DNA from: Spisula solida
Taxonomy: Eukaryota > Mollusca > Bivalvia > Venerida > Mactridae
DNA length: 64,000 nucleotides
NCBI GenBank assembly: GCA_947247005.1
Contig: OX365954.1
Coordinates: forward strand, 7,580,001 to 7,644,000
Direction: 5' to 3'
Shown here: one piece after another, positions 1 through 13,035 of the stretch
Position numbering within the stretch: the stretch's first letter is position 1
How the letters are laid out: each line of letters opens with the position of its first letter
Translations under genes and position numbers: made by a program
Notes under the pieces: generated by a model
The model's database searches: none
What the model was told of the DNA's origin: nothing
What the model saw: only the letters and a program-made list of their open reading frames with translations

Positions 1-32
1 ACATAGATACACACCCAAATAGATAGAAGTGC

Positions 33-764
33 GTGTACGGAGTATTGATGTTTACTGTACAGAGTATTGCAAGTTTGCTCACGCTTCCAAAATACACTAA
101 ATTAAACTAATATATTAGCCAAAAACGATACGTAGTACCAATTTAACATTATAACATCATTTTGCCTTCAAAATGTTACTTTCTATGAACCTCAAAAGAG
201 TGAATTTGAATATTTAAGTGTAATTAGGATTACTTACATAATCATATCTTAATATGTGACTTACCCATCATCCATCTACTTGATAAGAATCAGTATGTAA
301 TGTTTTATTGCTCTAAAATAGATTCTATTTGAAATCATATACAATAAAGTGCTGTTAAATGAAAGGGTATTTATCAGTTCTATTGATTTTGTGTTATATT
401 TTCGCACGGCAGGGCGAGCCAGTTAGCATTTGAACGTACGTAAGGGAAGACCTATGTTTAAGACAATTGGATAGTTACCTAAATATGTACAATAAATATA
501 AATTAATCATAATTTAAGCCCTGTCAAACTTGTGTACATATGGTATTACATTTAAAATGTCGAGGGATGCTCGGACCGACCTCAGGATTCGTACATTACG
601 TACATTACAGCATCTTTTAATCTAGTTTTTACACTCTACAATTTTTAACAGATATAGATCTTGACATTGTAAGTAATATTTACAAAATAACACAAGTTAT
701 ACATCGAATTTACTTAATTCCCGTAAGCAATACTCCGTACACAGTACATCAATACTCTGTACAC
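33..764. mobile_element. Putative non-autonomous inverted-repeat element
   Basis: The ends are inverted copies of each other for about 37 bases. The left end reads GTGTACGGAGTATTGATG and the right end, reverse-complemented, reads GTGTACAGAGTATTGATG. No long open frame lies inside. A stretch with the words CCTCAAAAGAGTGAATTTGAA near 194-214 recurs around 33970-33990, so part of the interior is a dispersed repeat. I found no clear target-site duplication. The family is unknown. Confidence 0.5.
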
Positions 765-1690
765 TAACATTTTTATTTATTCTCAAAATGCACCGTTACT
801 TTTTATTCCTTTCCTGGTAGAGTATTAACAACACAAACTTGGTCACTAGGATGTCATTTTGCTCTATTCAAGTAAAAATATAAACAAAAACAGCTTGATT
901 TGATAGACCGAGCTTATTTTTTGCGTGAGTAACGATACGAGTTTTGTTTTTTAAAAACCCATTTCAGTACTTCCCAGCCGTTTGCCGGTTTAAGGTACTA
1001 GGAAAATAATTGAAGCAGATACATTAAACACACTGAAGGACAAAACAAAGTCTCTGAACTTACCTTGGTGTACACTTAAAGGTCGCGAACATGGATAACA
1101 TTACTCACATAACTAGCAATATCCGGTGTACGGTATACCGCAGTGATAGTATAATATTTTAACTTGCGTAAACATTAAATGGAAATATTTGTACGTATCA
1201 AGTATGTTTATATGGAGCCATATAACTGCCACCACATAAATATTAATTTTCATGAAATATTTCGTGAAATTAACGAGGGATTTCATGAAAACAGAAAAAC
1301 TTATGAAGGCAAGCGATAAATATCTCAACGTGAAAAATTGCCAGTTACTGCTTTATCTGCCACAACATTCCTGTTTTCGTTTTTAAGAAACCAACTAACT
1401 TTTCACGAAAGTGAATTATTTTTCACGAAGACATTTTTACGTTTCGCGAAACTTTTCACGAAAGTCGATTATTTTCACCAAACATCTGTATTAAGTATTA
1501 ACTTTTATTCCTCCATTTTCTGAAGAGTTATAATACAATCAATTATACATCAATACACAAGATTACACAATACAAAACTGAATGGCAAATATAATGGCAT
1601 AGTAGGCAATAACACATGGAATCACTTCCAAATAAGATTACACAACCTTACTCGCAGACATGCACGCACACATGCATGTACATCACGTAC
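765..1690. other. Intergenic, no gene seen
   Basis: AT-rich sequence without a supported gene. From about 1245 to 1480 it is rich in TTCATGAAA and TTTCACGAAA words in both orientations, so it may be a decayed fold-back repeat. Short open frames here look like chance. Confidence 0.4.
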
Positions 1691-1839
1691 AGTCGCTCAC
1701 CTTAACACATTCATACACATTCATATATACACCCATCCACGCATACACCCTAACACCTACACACACACACACACACACGTACATCTAACACATTCATGTA
1801 CATTCATATATTCCCCCAACCACGCATACACCCTACCAC

Positions 1840-1874
<35 letters not shown>

Positions 1875-1920
1875 TCTAACACATTCATATATACACCCAT
1901 CCACGCATACACCCTAACAC

Positions 1921-1966
<46 letters not shown>

Positions 1967-2155
1967 ACATCTAACACATTCATGTACATTCATATATTCC
2001 CCCAACCACGCATACACCCTACCACCTACACACACACACACATACATCTAACACATTCATATATACACCCATCCACGCATACACCCTACCACCTACACAC
2101 ACACACACACGTACATCTAACACATTCATGTACATTCATATATTCCCCCAACCAC
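1690..2155. repeat. (CA)n microsatellite within a minisatellite
   Basis: Blocks of (CA)n alternate with copies of a longer unit containing ACACATTCATGTACATTC, CACGCATACACCCTA and ACCACCTACACAC. About five units are present, in two alternating versions: one with ATTCCCCCAACCACG and one with ATACACCCATCCACG. Open frames here are repeat artefacts. Confidence 0.9.
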
Positions 2156-2383
2156 CATACGGAACATTTCTGTAACTTATCGGGTGTTATCGGCAAAGTA
2201 GCCTCCCTTGAAAACGTCTAATCGATCACATCGATAACGTTTAACGATACACTGATTTACTATAGATTTATATAGGAGCCGTATGGTTTAACACTAATAA
2301 CTTGTTTATAAAATTAGATGACAAAATTTTATAACCTCGTGAAGAAATCTTCATTCTTTGCACTTTATTTCAATATAATTTTT

Positions 2384-2402
2384 GTGTGGCGTTACGCCAC
2401 AC
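2384..2402. repeat. Left terminal hairpin of the fold-back element
   Basis: GTGTGGCGTTACGCCACAC is a palindrome of two 8-base arms around TTA. It is preceded by five T. The mirror copy sits at 21548-21566 and is followed by five A. Confidence 0.8.
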
Positions 2403-4207
2403 AATGATATTACCACTTTTCAGCTTACGACCAATTTAACGCATTAGGCCTCTGCAAATAAATAGTTCTATGATTTGAACAATATTACAAGCATCCAACA
2501 CGGGTTACACGTATCATTGGACCTGATTTGTTTACATTACCAACATTTACTTATATTAAGACCAACAATTATATCAGACTTTTATTTTTAGAGGATATTT
2601 ATAGCAAATCATTCCGCCGGACTATATTTTTACTACCAACGAATGTTTTCACTGGGATGGCGGGAATTCGTATACTGTTACGTATGTAAATCACTCCGCC
2701 GCTGAACATTGCAGACGATGACCTAATTAATTTGTTTACAAACATTGATGCTATAAATAGAAACAGCATGTGTTCACTGGTGGCGGAAAATGAAATAGTT
2801 CTACGTAAAGTAGTTCCAAATCATGTGCATGTAAAAACCGCCAATAACTAAAACTATCTTTGAAACAAACTAAGTAGATTTCTTCTTTATGAAAGGAGAT
2901 TAAATCACTCCGCCGTTGTTTGTAGACGAGGTGTGCTACTAAAAGCACTTCTAGGCCGTCTATTGCGGTCGAATGCCGTCGAAGTTGAAAACAATGTTTT
3001 AGGCATGTATATGTTAGGTTCGTGGTAATTTATGTGTACATATGTATATTTGTCGATAATAAAACCGAAATATCTGAAGAAAAGTATGTAATAGGATGAA
3101 TTTATTGTCCAAACACTGTACGATGGCCAATCTACGGGAGAGAACTTGGGTTGGACTAAACAAGAGTCGAAATCTAGATAAATGCCGTCGAATCGAAACA
3201 TAACCGTTTTAAAGCAATTAAACATTATAATATTGTCACACATGCCCAGATAGGATTTGTGTATTCCCGGCCCTATGCGATCTAAAGTGAGAAATTGGTA
3301 GTGATTCTACGGCCGTAGGGGTTTATTTTTTTATTTATTGACGGATTTTTAAAATGTTGATATCAAATTAAAGATGACACTCTGTCGTTTCTAGATATAT
3401 AAAAAAATGAAATTATGTCCATGCAAATATGAATTATATCGGTTCAAACACAGACTATTTTTCGTGAAAAATATCTACATATTTTTGTGTTCGAATTCCA
3501 CGGCCGTAGGGGTTTATTTTTTTATTTATTAATATATTTTCATACAATTTATATCAAAATAAAGAAGAAGCTCTCTAGTTTTAAAATATGCAAACATTTT
3601 GAAAATCCGTTCATTAATAATAAAATAACGGCTAGTTGAATGTAGCACATTTTTTTCGGCGTGAAATAATATTTATAATGTGTTCGAATTCCACGGCCGT
3701 ACCTGTATTTATTTTTTTTATTTATCACTCAATTTTCTATTGTTTTATATCATTATAAAGATGAAGCTCTCTAGTTTCCAAATATGTAAACATATTGAAA
3801 ATAACGCCAGTATACATAAAATGACAATGATTGGAAAATTGTGGCATTTCACGGCCGTGATTTTTTTTGTCACACCATTGTTAGTCTATGCCCGCTATAA
3901 TCTGGTATAATGTATATGTTCTATGTTTCTGCGTCAAACTGTTTTCTTTAAGTTGTAATGTTATTTTCTGTTCATGCCTTACCTCATAGAAGAGCAAATT
4001 ATATACTCGTGTATATTAATGACAGTAACGATCGAAGACACTTATTGCTAAAGAATGGACAAAACTTCAGAACTCTTACTCTGATAGTTTTATTTACACC
4101 AGTTTACTAAAATCTACACACAAAAACAACAACATATACATGTACATGCACTTAAACAAATAACAATGATAACAACTCTTTAAACACGTCAAAATGATGT
4201 AGAGTTG

Positions 4208-4990
4208 TCGCTTCTTCTTCTTCTTCTTCTTCCAATTAAAGAGCAGGAGTCCTACCGGACTGTATAAAGCTCAGCGAATACTGTATTTACACATGCGTGA
4301 ACAACTGTCTCTGATTCACTCTTATAAAAACTGTTAAAACTATGTACAGAATGCCTTATGTCTCAGGCCTTGATCATTCTCTGGAAACTCTCCAGGTTGT
4401 CGGTAGCTGTCACCTTTGATGGAAGTCCCTTCCAGTCTTTGGCGGTTCGGTGGAAGAACGAGGTTCCTAATGTCTTGTCATGGTGGCGCTCCTGGAAAAA
4501 CTTCAGGCCTCCTCTGGTACGCGAGTCCCCAGGCCTCAGAAACTGGCTTGTCTCGATGTCCACTAGTCTGTGGTGTATCTTGAACAGCATCTGAAGCCTG
4601 GCTTGTCTCCGACGGCTTTCCAGGGATACCCACTGGAGGTCCTCAATCATCTTAGTGACGCATCCAGGGGTTTTTGACGAATAGTCGTTGGTGACAAACC
4701 TAGCGGCCCTTCTTTGAACCTGTTCCAGGGCTTTGATGTTGTTCTGGGTCGTGGGGTCCCACACTGCAGCAGCATACTCCATTGTTGGCCTAGCTATGGT
4801 CTTGTAAGCGGCTGCTTTGACTTCTGGAGTGCATTCCCGCAGGTTTCGACGCAAGAATCCCACCGTCTGGTTGCCCTTGTTTACCACGTTGCGGACATGG
4901 GTGTCCCAGCTCCATGTGTCTGATAGGGTCACCCCTAGGCATTCGCTTGTTCTCATACTTGCAAAGATCTCAAAATTGAACTGTGTGCAG
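4208..4990 (-). pseudogene. 3' fragment of a non-LTR retrotransposon (RT C-terminal region)
   Basis: The minus-strand frame at 4363-4956 encodes the segment downstream of the RT catalytic core typical of jockey/CR1-like LINEs. Recognisable pieces are CLGVTLSDTWSWDTHV, KAAAYKTIARPTMEYAAAVW and VQRRAARFVTNDY. The catalytic RT motifs are missing, so it is 5'-truncated. The frame ends at 4363, and a 3' non-coding tail runs down to a (GAA)n tract, seen on plus as (CTT)n at about 4210-4232. It lies inside the 3253-8137 element and came along as cargo or inserted later. Confidence 0.75.
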
Positions 4991-5045
4991 CTAATCTACT
5001 TTCGCTTTCGCTTTGAACAGACTAGTCACACACTACAAGTGTGAT

Positions 5046-5072
5046 GAATAATAATAATAATAATAATAACGA
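5046..5072. repeat. (AAT)n microsatellite
   Basis: About eight tandem AAT triplets. Read on minus, TAAATAAAGTCG is followed by (TTA)n, the form of a LINE or SINE 3' tail, so this may end a short minus-strand retroelement. Confidence 0.7.
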
Positions 5073-5267
5073 CTTTATTTATAGTGGATGACATATTTGG
5101 TTCATTAACCGAACCCCCCTATTGCATAAAATATGCAAAGTGTTAGCGAATACTATTTTGTACTTCGAATAAAAAAGACATTGGACTATGAAAACAACAC
5201 AAGGGGTGTAATAATGCTTTAGGAGTTGCTCACCTTGATTTGTGAGTATGGTACAACCATAATTACT

Positions 5268-5530
5268 GTCCGGTGGGGGCAGTGGCCTAGAGGCTGGGCG
5301 CTCCCTTTGGGATCGTGAGGTCCCGGGTTCGTTCCCCATCTGCGACAATGCTTAATTTCTCTGAGCAAGAACAACACACAATGCCACACTCGACTAAGGC
5401 GTCGTACCTCGATGTTGACCCCACACCAACCAAGAGGGAACTTAATTGTATCCAAAGGGAGACTCTAACGCGGGTTTCCTCTAAGCAAGAATGTCCCACG
5501 ATGCTCCACTCGCCCAAGGTGTGAATTGGT
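5268..5530 (+). mobile_element. tRNA-derived SINE
   Basis: A polymerase III-type head is visible. An A-box-like AGTGGCCTAGAGGCTGG lies near 5279-5295 and a B-box-like GGGTTCGTTCCCC near 5324-5336. The downstream body (to about 5530) contains two related segments with CCCACACCAACC-type and ACGATGCTCCACTCG-type words. Open frames here are not genes. Confidence 0.65.
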
Positions 5531-6880
5531 CGGGTTGTGTCTGAACATGTTCAATATTGCTAGGCGCCGTACCTCGATGTTGACTGCAAACCAACGACGA
5601 GAGAAATAATTCCCCAGGGTGATTGGTAAATACTTAGAGTATAATTACAATCATTCTCTCCAGGATCTAGAAAGTTTAGACTGGAGGGGGCACCTGTTTT
5701 TGCGATGTTATGAAGGGGTGGATGCGGGAGGGGTGTCCCCATCCCGGCGAAGATTTTTTCACTTTTTGAATTGAAACCATGCAATTTCCTGCATTTTAAT
5801 TGTACTGCTACATCGACAGAAAATACGATTTAGAAATAATAGTTTCTTTCAAATCCCTAAAATTTACAAATCAGGCGTCAAATTTTTAAATTTCATTGTT
5901 CGCTACATAATCAGACAAAGTAAAATTTTAATGCAGTTTTTTAAATAAATGTTTTATGTGTTTACCCTGTTGAAGATTTTTTGAAAAATTGTGATGACAG
6001 ACCATACTAAAATATATCGGTATGTACACCTAATGGGATTACCGATGTTATTTAACAAACCCCTATACAACTTAATTGGATTATCGACACGCTTTTAACT
6101 ATCCAATATACGAAGTAATGTGATTATCGGCCGTACAGTAGTTAATTGATGATAAATCAGACAATAGTACCAATGTCAGTATTATTTTTGTTTATTAATT
6201 ATCGGCATAAACTTCGTATGTTTTTTATCATACATGACGTTTCATGTAACGTTATTTAAGAATTAAGACAATGCATATTAATTGGATGTGATAGATCTTT
6301 GAAATTCACGTCTTATGTCACTAAGTTTTTGTAATTTATTATAATCCATGAATATACATGTATATGATTATTTAAAATAAGCAGATTACACATTTTCAAT
6401 ATGTGATAACACATTCAGTAATTATCTAGATAAAAGAATTGCCGACGCCAAACTGTACAAACTGATGTTTCTGATGATCTTACACGGTTCATTGAAATTA
6501 ATACCAAATTCCTTTGACAACTACTGTCATTCAAAATTTTAACGAGGCGTTAATGTAATTATGATTGTATTTTAAATAGCTTCGATCTATTATACGTCCC
6601 TGCTTCGATATACCGTCTGTTTCATATTGTATTGAATTGAATGTTTCATACAAAACTCAAGGACTTTGTTGTTTTGTATTGTTACTAACCTTGTAAATAT
6701 AACTCTAAATTATATAGACAGTTACAATTCAGTAATGTGAACATGTCTGATAGATTATATAGTATTTATCACTATGTATTTATAATGGTGTACTGTAACA
6801 TTTATATATCACTGTATCCATGTTGCATAGATGCCTGTGATAAATAAAGTTCTGTTCTGCTCTGTGAAAATTCTAATACA
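5531..6880. other. Non-coding interior of the nested element
   Basis: No gene seen. Around 6790-6860 the sequence ends in AATAAAGTTCTGTTCTGCTC, which looks like the 3' tail of a plus-strand LINE or SINE with a short TTCTG-type repeat. Confidence 0.4.
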
Positions 6881-8459
6881 TATGCGATGTTGAATTTCTC
6901 CGTATAAATTAGGAGGCAATAACTGTAAATTATACTGTATTTCAGTCTCATCCATGTATACTTAGTACAAAATAACACATATTATATCACAAATAAAACA
7001 TGCATATGACCATTCGATATACATGTAGAATTAATTATAACATCTCAAATTATGTACACTCACATAATATATATTTACACATGGCAACCAATGAACATTC
7101 GATGTAAAAGTCTCAGTACTAGCGAAAAACATAAATTATTTGAGGACACTACCGAACGACATAAATTATTTGAGGATTCTCGTGAATATGGCCGTTTATA
7201 AGGAGGACTTAATGAAAACTCATAGTTTCACATTAGAATGATCTTACTGTACTCACGCATGTTAATTAACATGCGTGCTGTACTATACATGAATTTCCAA
7301 ATATCTAAAACATATTAATAAAACAATACGGCCGTTTATAAGAAAGACTTAATGAAAAAACATATAGTTTCACATTTAAATGATCTTACTTAACTAACCA
7401 TGAAATTTCCAAATATGTATAACATATTATTAAAATAATAAAGCTTTCTTTTTCAAAACACGTTCATTGTCTATAATCGTACGTTACTATGATTATACGG
7501 TTTGGTGTTAATCTCCGTCACAAATATTGACAAAAAAATCACGGCCGTGAAATACAACAATTTTCTAATCATTGTCATTTAATTAATACTGACGTTATTT
7601 TTACATATTTAGAAACTAGAGAGCTTCATCTTTATAATGATATAAAACAATAGAAAATTGAATGGAAAATAAAAAAATAAACAGGTACGGCCGTGGAATT
7701 CGAACACATTAAAAATATAATTTCACGCCGAGAAAATTGTGCTATATTCAATTAGCCGTTATTTTATTATTAATAGACGGATTTTCAATATGTTTGCATA
7801 TTTTAAAACTAGAGAGCTTCTTCTTTATTTTGATATAAATTATATGAAAATATGCTAATAAATAAAAAAATAAACCCCTACGGCCGTGGAATTCGAACAC
7901 AAAAATATGTAGATTTTTTACTCGAAAAATAGTCTGTGTTTGAACCGTTATAATGCATACTTACATAGGCATAATTTCAATTTTTCATATATATTTGGAA
8001 ACTACAGAGCGTCATCTTTAATTTGATATCAACATTTTAAAAATCCGTCAATAAATAAAAAAATAAACCCCTACGACCGTAGAATCCTTTCTTTTTTCTT
8101 GTTTAAAATAGCATAGGGCCGGGGAATACACTATTCCCCCAGATATATGTATGTACAACTAATTCAAATTAAAATACATAAAACAATATGTAAATTGATG
8201 ACTGTATAACCAAAACTACCACGACGACAAATCCAAGAGCTAGAGTCGAATCTTGACAAAAACTGGCGAAGCGAAAATTAAACGTTTTAACCAATTAAAC
8301 GTTATATCATTTTCACATATGTCTAGATATATTTATTTACAACTAAGTTTAATCGAAATACCTAAATCAATATGTAATATGGTCACTTTATCACTCAAAA
8401 TGCTACGACGATTGGATCGAAGTTTTAAACAGCGGTCAACCCCGAAACATCTGACTTCC

Positions 8460-10975
8460 TGCCAGACAGGAAGTCAGTTATAGTTATTAGGGAAAGTATT
8501 CTACTGTGGTCAACCTTGAAGTATCTATTTAAGGTCTCTAACAAGGATCGGTTAGTTATAATTGGAAGTTTTCTACAGCGGTCAACCCTGAAATATCTAT
8601 TTAAGGTTTTTTTACAGGAGTGACTCGAGTCGGTTAGTTATAAATTGAAGTTTTCTACTGTCGTCAGCCCTGTAATATCTATTTCAGGCCTCTCATAGGA
8701 GTCGGTTAGTTATCATTGAAGGTTTTCTACTGCGGTTAACCCTGAAACATCTATTTAAGGTTTCTTACAGGAGTCGGTTATTTATAAATTGAAGTTTTCT
8801 TCTGCGGTCAACCCTGTTATATCTATTTAATGTCTCTGGCAGGAAGTCAGTTAGTTATAAGTCAGGGTTCCCACGGTCAGGGAAAAGTCAGGGAAAAACA
8901 TATTTTTTTCAAGGTCAGGGAAAAGTCAGGGAATTATGAAATTAGTCAGGGAAATTTGGAAATTGAGCAAAAGTCAGGGAAAAGTCAGGGAATTTTTCAT
9001 TGAAGCTGTTGCTAAGTGTCATTTCCTATGAAGAAAATACAACTGAAAAAAATTCTCGCTCGCTATGCTCGCTCAGAGTATTTCTAAGTTGTATTAAAGT
9101 AATGATAATCAACATACTGCTAATCTAAACTCTTGTTCCATATAGAGCAAATATAGCCTCCTTTTCTCTATTTTCTTGCCATATTTTGCTCTAACAAAAA
9201 AATGCCGATGTCGCCCGATTGCTCTAAAAAGTCAGGGAAAACTGCTCTGTGGTCAGGGAAAAATCAGGGAAAAGTCAGGGAATTTTGTCTTAGAAAATTT
9301 GTGGGAACCCTGTAAGTGGTAGTTTTCTACAGCGGTCAACCCTGAAATATCTATTTTAGGTTTCTTACAGGAGTCGAGTAGTTATAAATTGAAGTTTTCT
9401 ACTGCGGTCAACCCTTTAATATCTATTTAAGGTTTCTTACAGGAGTCGGTTAGTTATAAATTGAAGTGCTACAACGATTGGAAGTATTATACAGCAGTCA
9501 ACCCTGAAACATCTGACTTTCTGCCAGAGAGAGTCAGTTATAGTTATAAGGGAAAGTATTCTACTGTGGTCAACCTTGAAATATCTTTTTAAGGTCTCTA
9601 ACAAGGATTGGTTAGTTATAATGGGAAGTTTTCTACAGCGGTCAACCCTGAAATATCTATTTAAGGTTTTTTACAGGAGTCGGTTAGTTATAAATTGAAG
9701 TTTTCTATTGCGGTCAACCCTGTAATATCTATTTCAGGCCTCTCATAGGAGTCGGTTAGTTCTAATTAAAGGTTTTCTACAGCGGTTTACCCTGAAACAT
9801 CTAAACATGTATTTAAGGTTTCTTACAGGAGTCGGTTATTTATAAATTGAAGTTTTCTACTGCGGTCAACCCTGTTATATCTATTTAATGTCTCTGGCAG
9901 TAAGTCAGTTAGTTATAAGTGGTAGTTTTCTACTGCGGTCAACCCTGTAATATCTATTTAATGTCTCTGGAAGTAAGTCAGTTAGTTATAAGTGGTAGTT
10001 TTCTACTGCGGTCAACCCTGTAATATCTATTTATGGCCTCTGACAGGGGAGGGTTAGTTATAATTGAAGGTTTTCTACTGCGGTCAACCCTGTTATATCT
10101 GTTTTAGGTTTTTTACAGGAGTCGGTTAGTTATGAATTGAAGTTTTCTACTGCAGTCAACCCTGTAATATCTATTTCAGGCCTCTCATAGGAGTCGGTTA
10201 GTTATAATTGAAGGTTTTCTACAGCGGTTAACCCTGAAACATCTATTAATGGTTTCTTACAGGAGTCGGTTATTTATAAATTGAAGTTTTCTACTGCGGT
10301 CAACCCTGTTATATCTATTTAATGTCTTTGGCAGTAAGTCAGTTAGTTATAAGTGGTAGTTTTCTACTGCGGTCAACCCTGTAATATCTTTTTAAGGTTT
10401 TTTACAGGAGTCGGTTAGTTATAAATTGAAGTTTTCTACTGCGGTCAACCCTGTTAGATCTATTTAATGTCTCTGGCAGGAAGTCAGTTAGTTATGAGTG
10501 GTAGTTTTCTACTGGGGTCAACCCTGTAATATCTATTAAAGGCCTCTGACAGGGGTGGGTTAGTAATAATTGAAGGTTTTCTACTGCGTTCAACCCTGTT
10601 ATATCAATTCATGGTTTCTGACAGTGGTCCGTTAGATTTTAGTGGAAGTTTTCCAAAGCGGTCAACCCTGAAATATCTATTTAAGGTCTCTGACAGGCGT
10701 CGGTTAGTTGTAAGAGCCAGTTTTTGTATTGGTCAACACTGAAAGATCTATAAAACGTCTCTGACAAAGGTCAGTTTGTTTTAACTGGCAGTTTTCTACT
10801 GCAGTCAACCCTGAAATATATATTTAAAGTCTCTAACAAGGGTCGGTTAGTTATGAGTGAAAGTTTTCTACAGCGGCAGGGGTTGATTAGTTATAAGTGG
10901 AAGTTTTCTACAGCGGTCAACCCTGAAATATCTATTGAATGTCTTTGACAGGGGTAAATTTGTTTTTGAGCCTGC
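8460..10975. repeat. About 72 bp tandem array, left fold-back arm
   Basis: Roughly 30 diverged units, each with GTCGGTTAGTTATAA, TTTTCTACTGCGGTCAACC and ATATCTATTTAAGG words. GTCAACCCTG-type positions at 9641, 9713 and 9785 give the 72-base period. The inverted counterpart lies at about 13740-14577 and 19440-20420. Units alternate between A, B and C variants, so higher-order repeats may exist. Confidence 0.9.
8863..9312. mobile_element. CAGGGTTCCCAC MITE (hAT-type ends)
   Basis: It starts CAGGGTTCCCACGGTCAGGG and ends GTGGGAACCCTG, with many GTCAGGGAAAAGTCAGGG-type words inside. The CAGGG...CCCTG termini are typical of hAT non-autonomous elements. It breaks one tandem unit in the left fold-back arm. 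TAAGT flanks both sides, shorter than the eight bases expected. There is no counterpart in the right arm. Confidence 0.75.
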
Positions 10976-11065
10976 TTGCAGTGAGTGAGACTTAGTCGCC
11001 ACTTTTAGTGTATGTGTGGGCTTAAGTGCGAGCATGCGTAAGTTCGTTCCATTTCGTCTGGACAA

Positions 11066-11945
11066 TAACTTTGTTATGCTATAACCAATCTTGATTATAT
11101 TAGACTTGAATGTTCACCTCCATGAGGATGGTGTCATGCACAACCCTTGGGTTCCTATCTCAAAGGTCAATGTCACAGTTGGAGGTCAAAGATCAAATTA
11201 AAGCTTGTCAGGACTATAACTTTGTTATGCATTGACCAATCTGTCTTATATTTGGCATGAATGTTAATCTCCATTAGGTGGAGTGTTATACCCAACCCCA
11301 TGTTCATATCTCAGAGGTCAAGGTCACAGTTTAAGGTCAAATGTCAAATTGAAGCTTGTCCGACCATGACTTTGTCATGCACTGACCAATCTTTCTGATA
11401 TTTTGCATAAATGTTAACTTTCATGAGGCGGAGTGTCCTGCCAAACCCCAATGTTCCAATCTGCAAGGTCACAGTTGGATGTCTAATGTCAAATTGAAGT
11501 TTTGGCGGACCATAATTTTGTCATGCTTTGACCAATCTTTCTTATTTTTTTTGCATAAATATTTACCTCCATGAGGCGGAATGTCATGCCTTACCACCAA
11601 GTTCCTATCTCAAAGGTCAATGTCACAGTTAGAGGTCAAAGGTCAAATTGAAACTTGTCCGAACCATAACTTTGACATGGATTGACCAATCTTTCTTATA
11701 TATTTGGCATGAATGTTATCCTCAATGAGACAGGGTGTCATGCCCAACCCCCGGGTTCCTATTCCAAAGGTAAATGTCACAGTTGGAGATCAAAGGTCAA
11801 GTTAAAATTTTCCAAACTATTCCTTTGTCATGCATTGACCAATCTTACAATTGACATGCATGTTAACATCTATCAATTTGAGTGTCATGCGCAACCCCAA
11901 GTTCCTCTCTCAAAGGGCAAGGTCAGTGTTTTATTTAAAAAAAGA
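11066..11945. repeat. About 150 bp tandem array with GGTCA words, left arm
   Basis: Six units, marked by ACCAATCT words at about 11083, 11234, 11384, 11530, 11684 and 11837, giving a 146-154 base period. Each contains GAGGTCAAAGGTCAAATT-like sequence and a CATGAGGCGGAGTGTCATGC-like segment. The first four units are mirrored at 13036-13680; the last one and a half have no partner. Confidence 0.9.
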
Positions 11946-13035
11946 TAAGGGGGACACTGGTGTAATTATCAAGTTCCATACAATAATGATACATTTAACA
12001 CGTGACTAATTGATTAGTTGGTTTTGCAGGTGTTTAATTAAAGTCGTCGTATCTTTTACCATGTAAAACTCTAATTCAGTCTGATAAAACTTGATAGAAT
12101 TCCATATACAGGAGTAATAATACAAGTGCATGTATAAAATACTACGTACTCTTGAATATCAATATTTACATATAGAGTGACCATTTTATACTTCCCAAAA
12201 ATGTTAAAATCCTTAAAATATTACCAATCGATCTGGCTATGTGTCGATATTTTGTGATAACAGACTCTGTATATTACATATAGCGGAAGCGAGTGTCATA
12301 AAATGGGCTCCTGTCGTGTGTATCCAGGCCCTTATTTCACCTATCTGTATTAGTCAGACGCTTACTCAAATGATTTTAAAACGCCTGAATGGTAATGATT
12401 TAGGTGATCTCTGGTGTTTGCTATCATCTGATCAATGACAGTATAACATGTGAACTGATTGACTTAAAAATAGTGACATGATAAAACTTAAATTACATTT
12501 ACACATGTTCTGGTTGATAGATATATTACTGACTACGTAACAATGCAACTTTAATAATTACACGTGGTATGTTTTACACATTAATTCAAAATTGACAAAC
12601 ACCTTCGCCATGAATAAAGGTTCGTATTTTTAAATCGGCAAAAACCTTCTCAAAGTTGAGTGTGTCTAACATGTCTCTATTAATCATGAAATCTGAAAAC
12701 TGTAAATGTTTTTGTTAATTACATGACAACTGTACTTATGATGTGCCATGTGTTAGTCTCGAATAGAAGAGAATTCAATGCAACAACATTAAATTACACA
12801 TAATTGGTATATTTTAAAAATCTTTGCGATATAATTAAGGCAATAAATCATACGCTGTAATTTCAAGATCGTATATCCTATTACAGTGAAATATCAGTAT
12901 TGACAGACACTGTTAACAAAATCTAAAAGAGTAGTATAGGGACCGCCATTAAAAAATATCGACTTGAAAATTATTTAGATCATACATGTCTTATTTATAA
13001 TAATTCCTAACAACCTTTTAAAACAATGTATGAAA
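11946..13035. other. Central spacer of the fold-back element
   Basis: About 1.1 kb of AT-rich sequence present once. Arm homology stops at about 11697 on the left and begins at 13036 on the right, where GAAAGATTGGTC starts. No convincing gene, RNA or transposase remnant is visible. A 65-codon frame at 12241-12438 looks like chance. Confidence 0.6.

Larger units (their letters stand above)
3253..8137. mobile_element. Nested long-TIR DNA element with ACGGCCGT motifs (hAT-like by target duplication)
   Basis: It interrupts the left fold-back arm. The undisturbed right arm gives the empty site, and the eight bases CCCAGATA occur on both sides (3245-3252 and 8138-8145). That length fits hAT elements. 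The termini match as inverted repeats: GGATTTGTGTATTCCCGG, and in reverse complement from the right end GGAATAGTGTATTCCCCG. Inverted arms extend about 670 bases (to about 3920 and from about 7500). Each arm carries four ACGGCCGT-type motifs at spacings of roughly 150-200 bases (3309, 3500, 3691, 3851; 7541, 7687, 7870, 8073, the last with one change). The interior holds a LINE fragment, SINE sequence and non-coding DNA but no transposase. Confidence 0.75.

Noticed and set aside
1757..2047. Open frame of Val/Cys repeats on minus
   Set aside because: A translation of (CA)n repeat; no coding signal.
2905..3243. 112-codon frame in both fold-back arms
   Set aside because: Its conservation follows from the arms being near-identical; composition is AT-driven and no family is recognised.
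5272..5345. tRNA-like sequences (also at 44100-44185, 50690-50766, 61240-61322)
   Set aside because: A- and B-boxes are present but acceptor stems do not pair and tails follow, so these are SINE heads and not tRNA genes.
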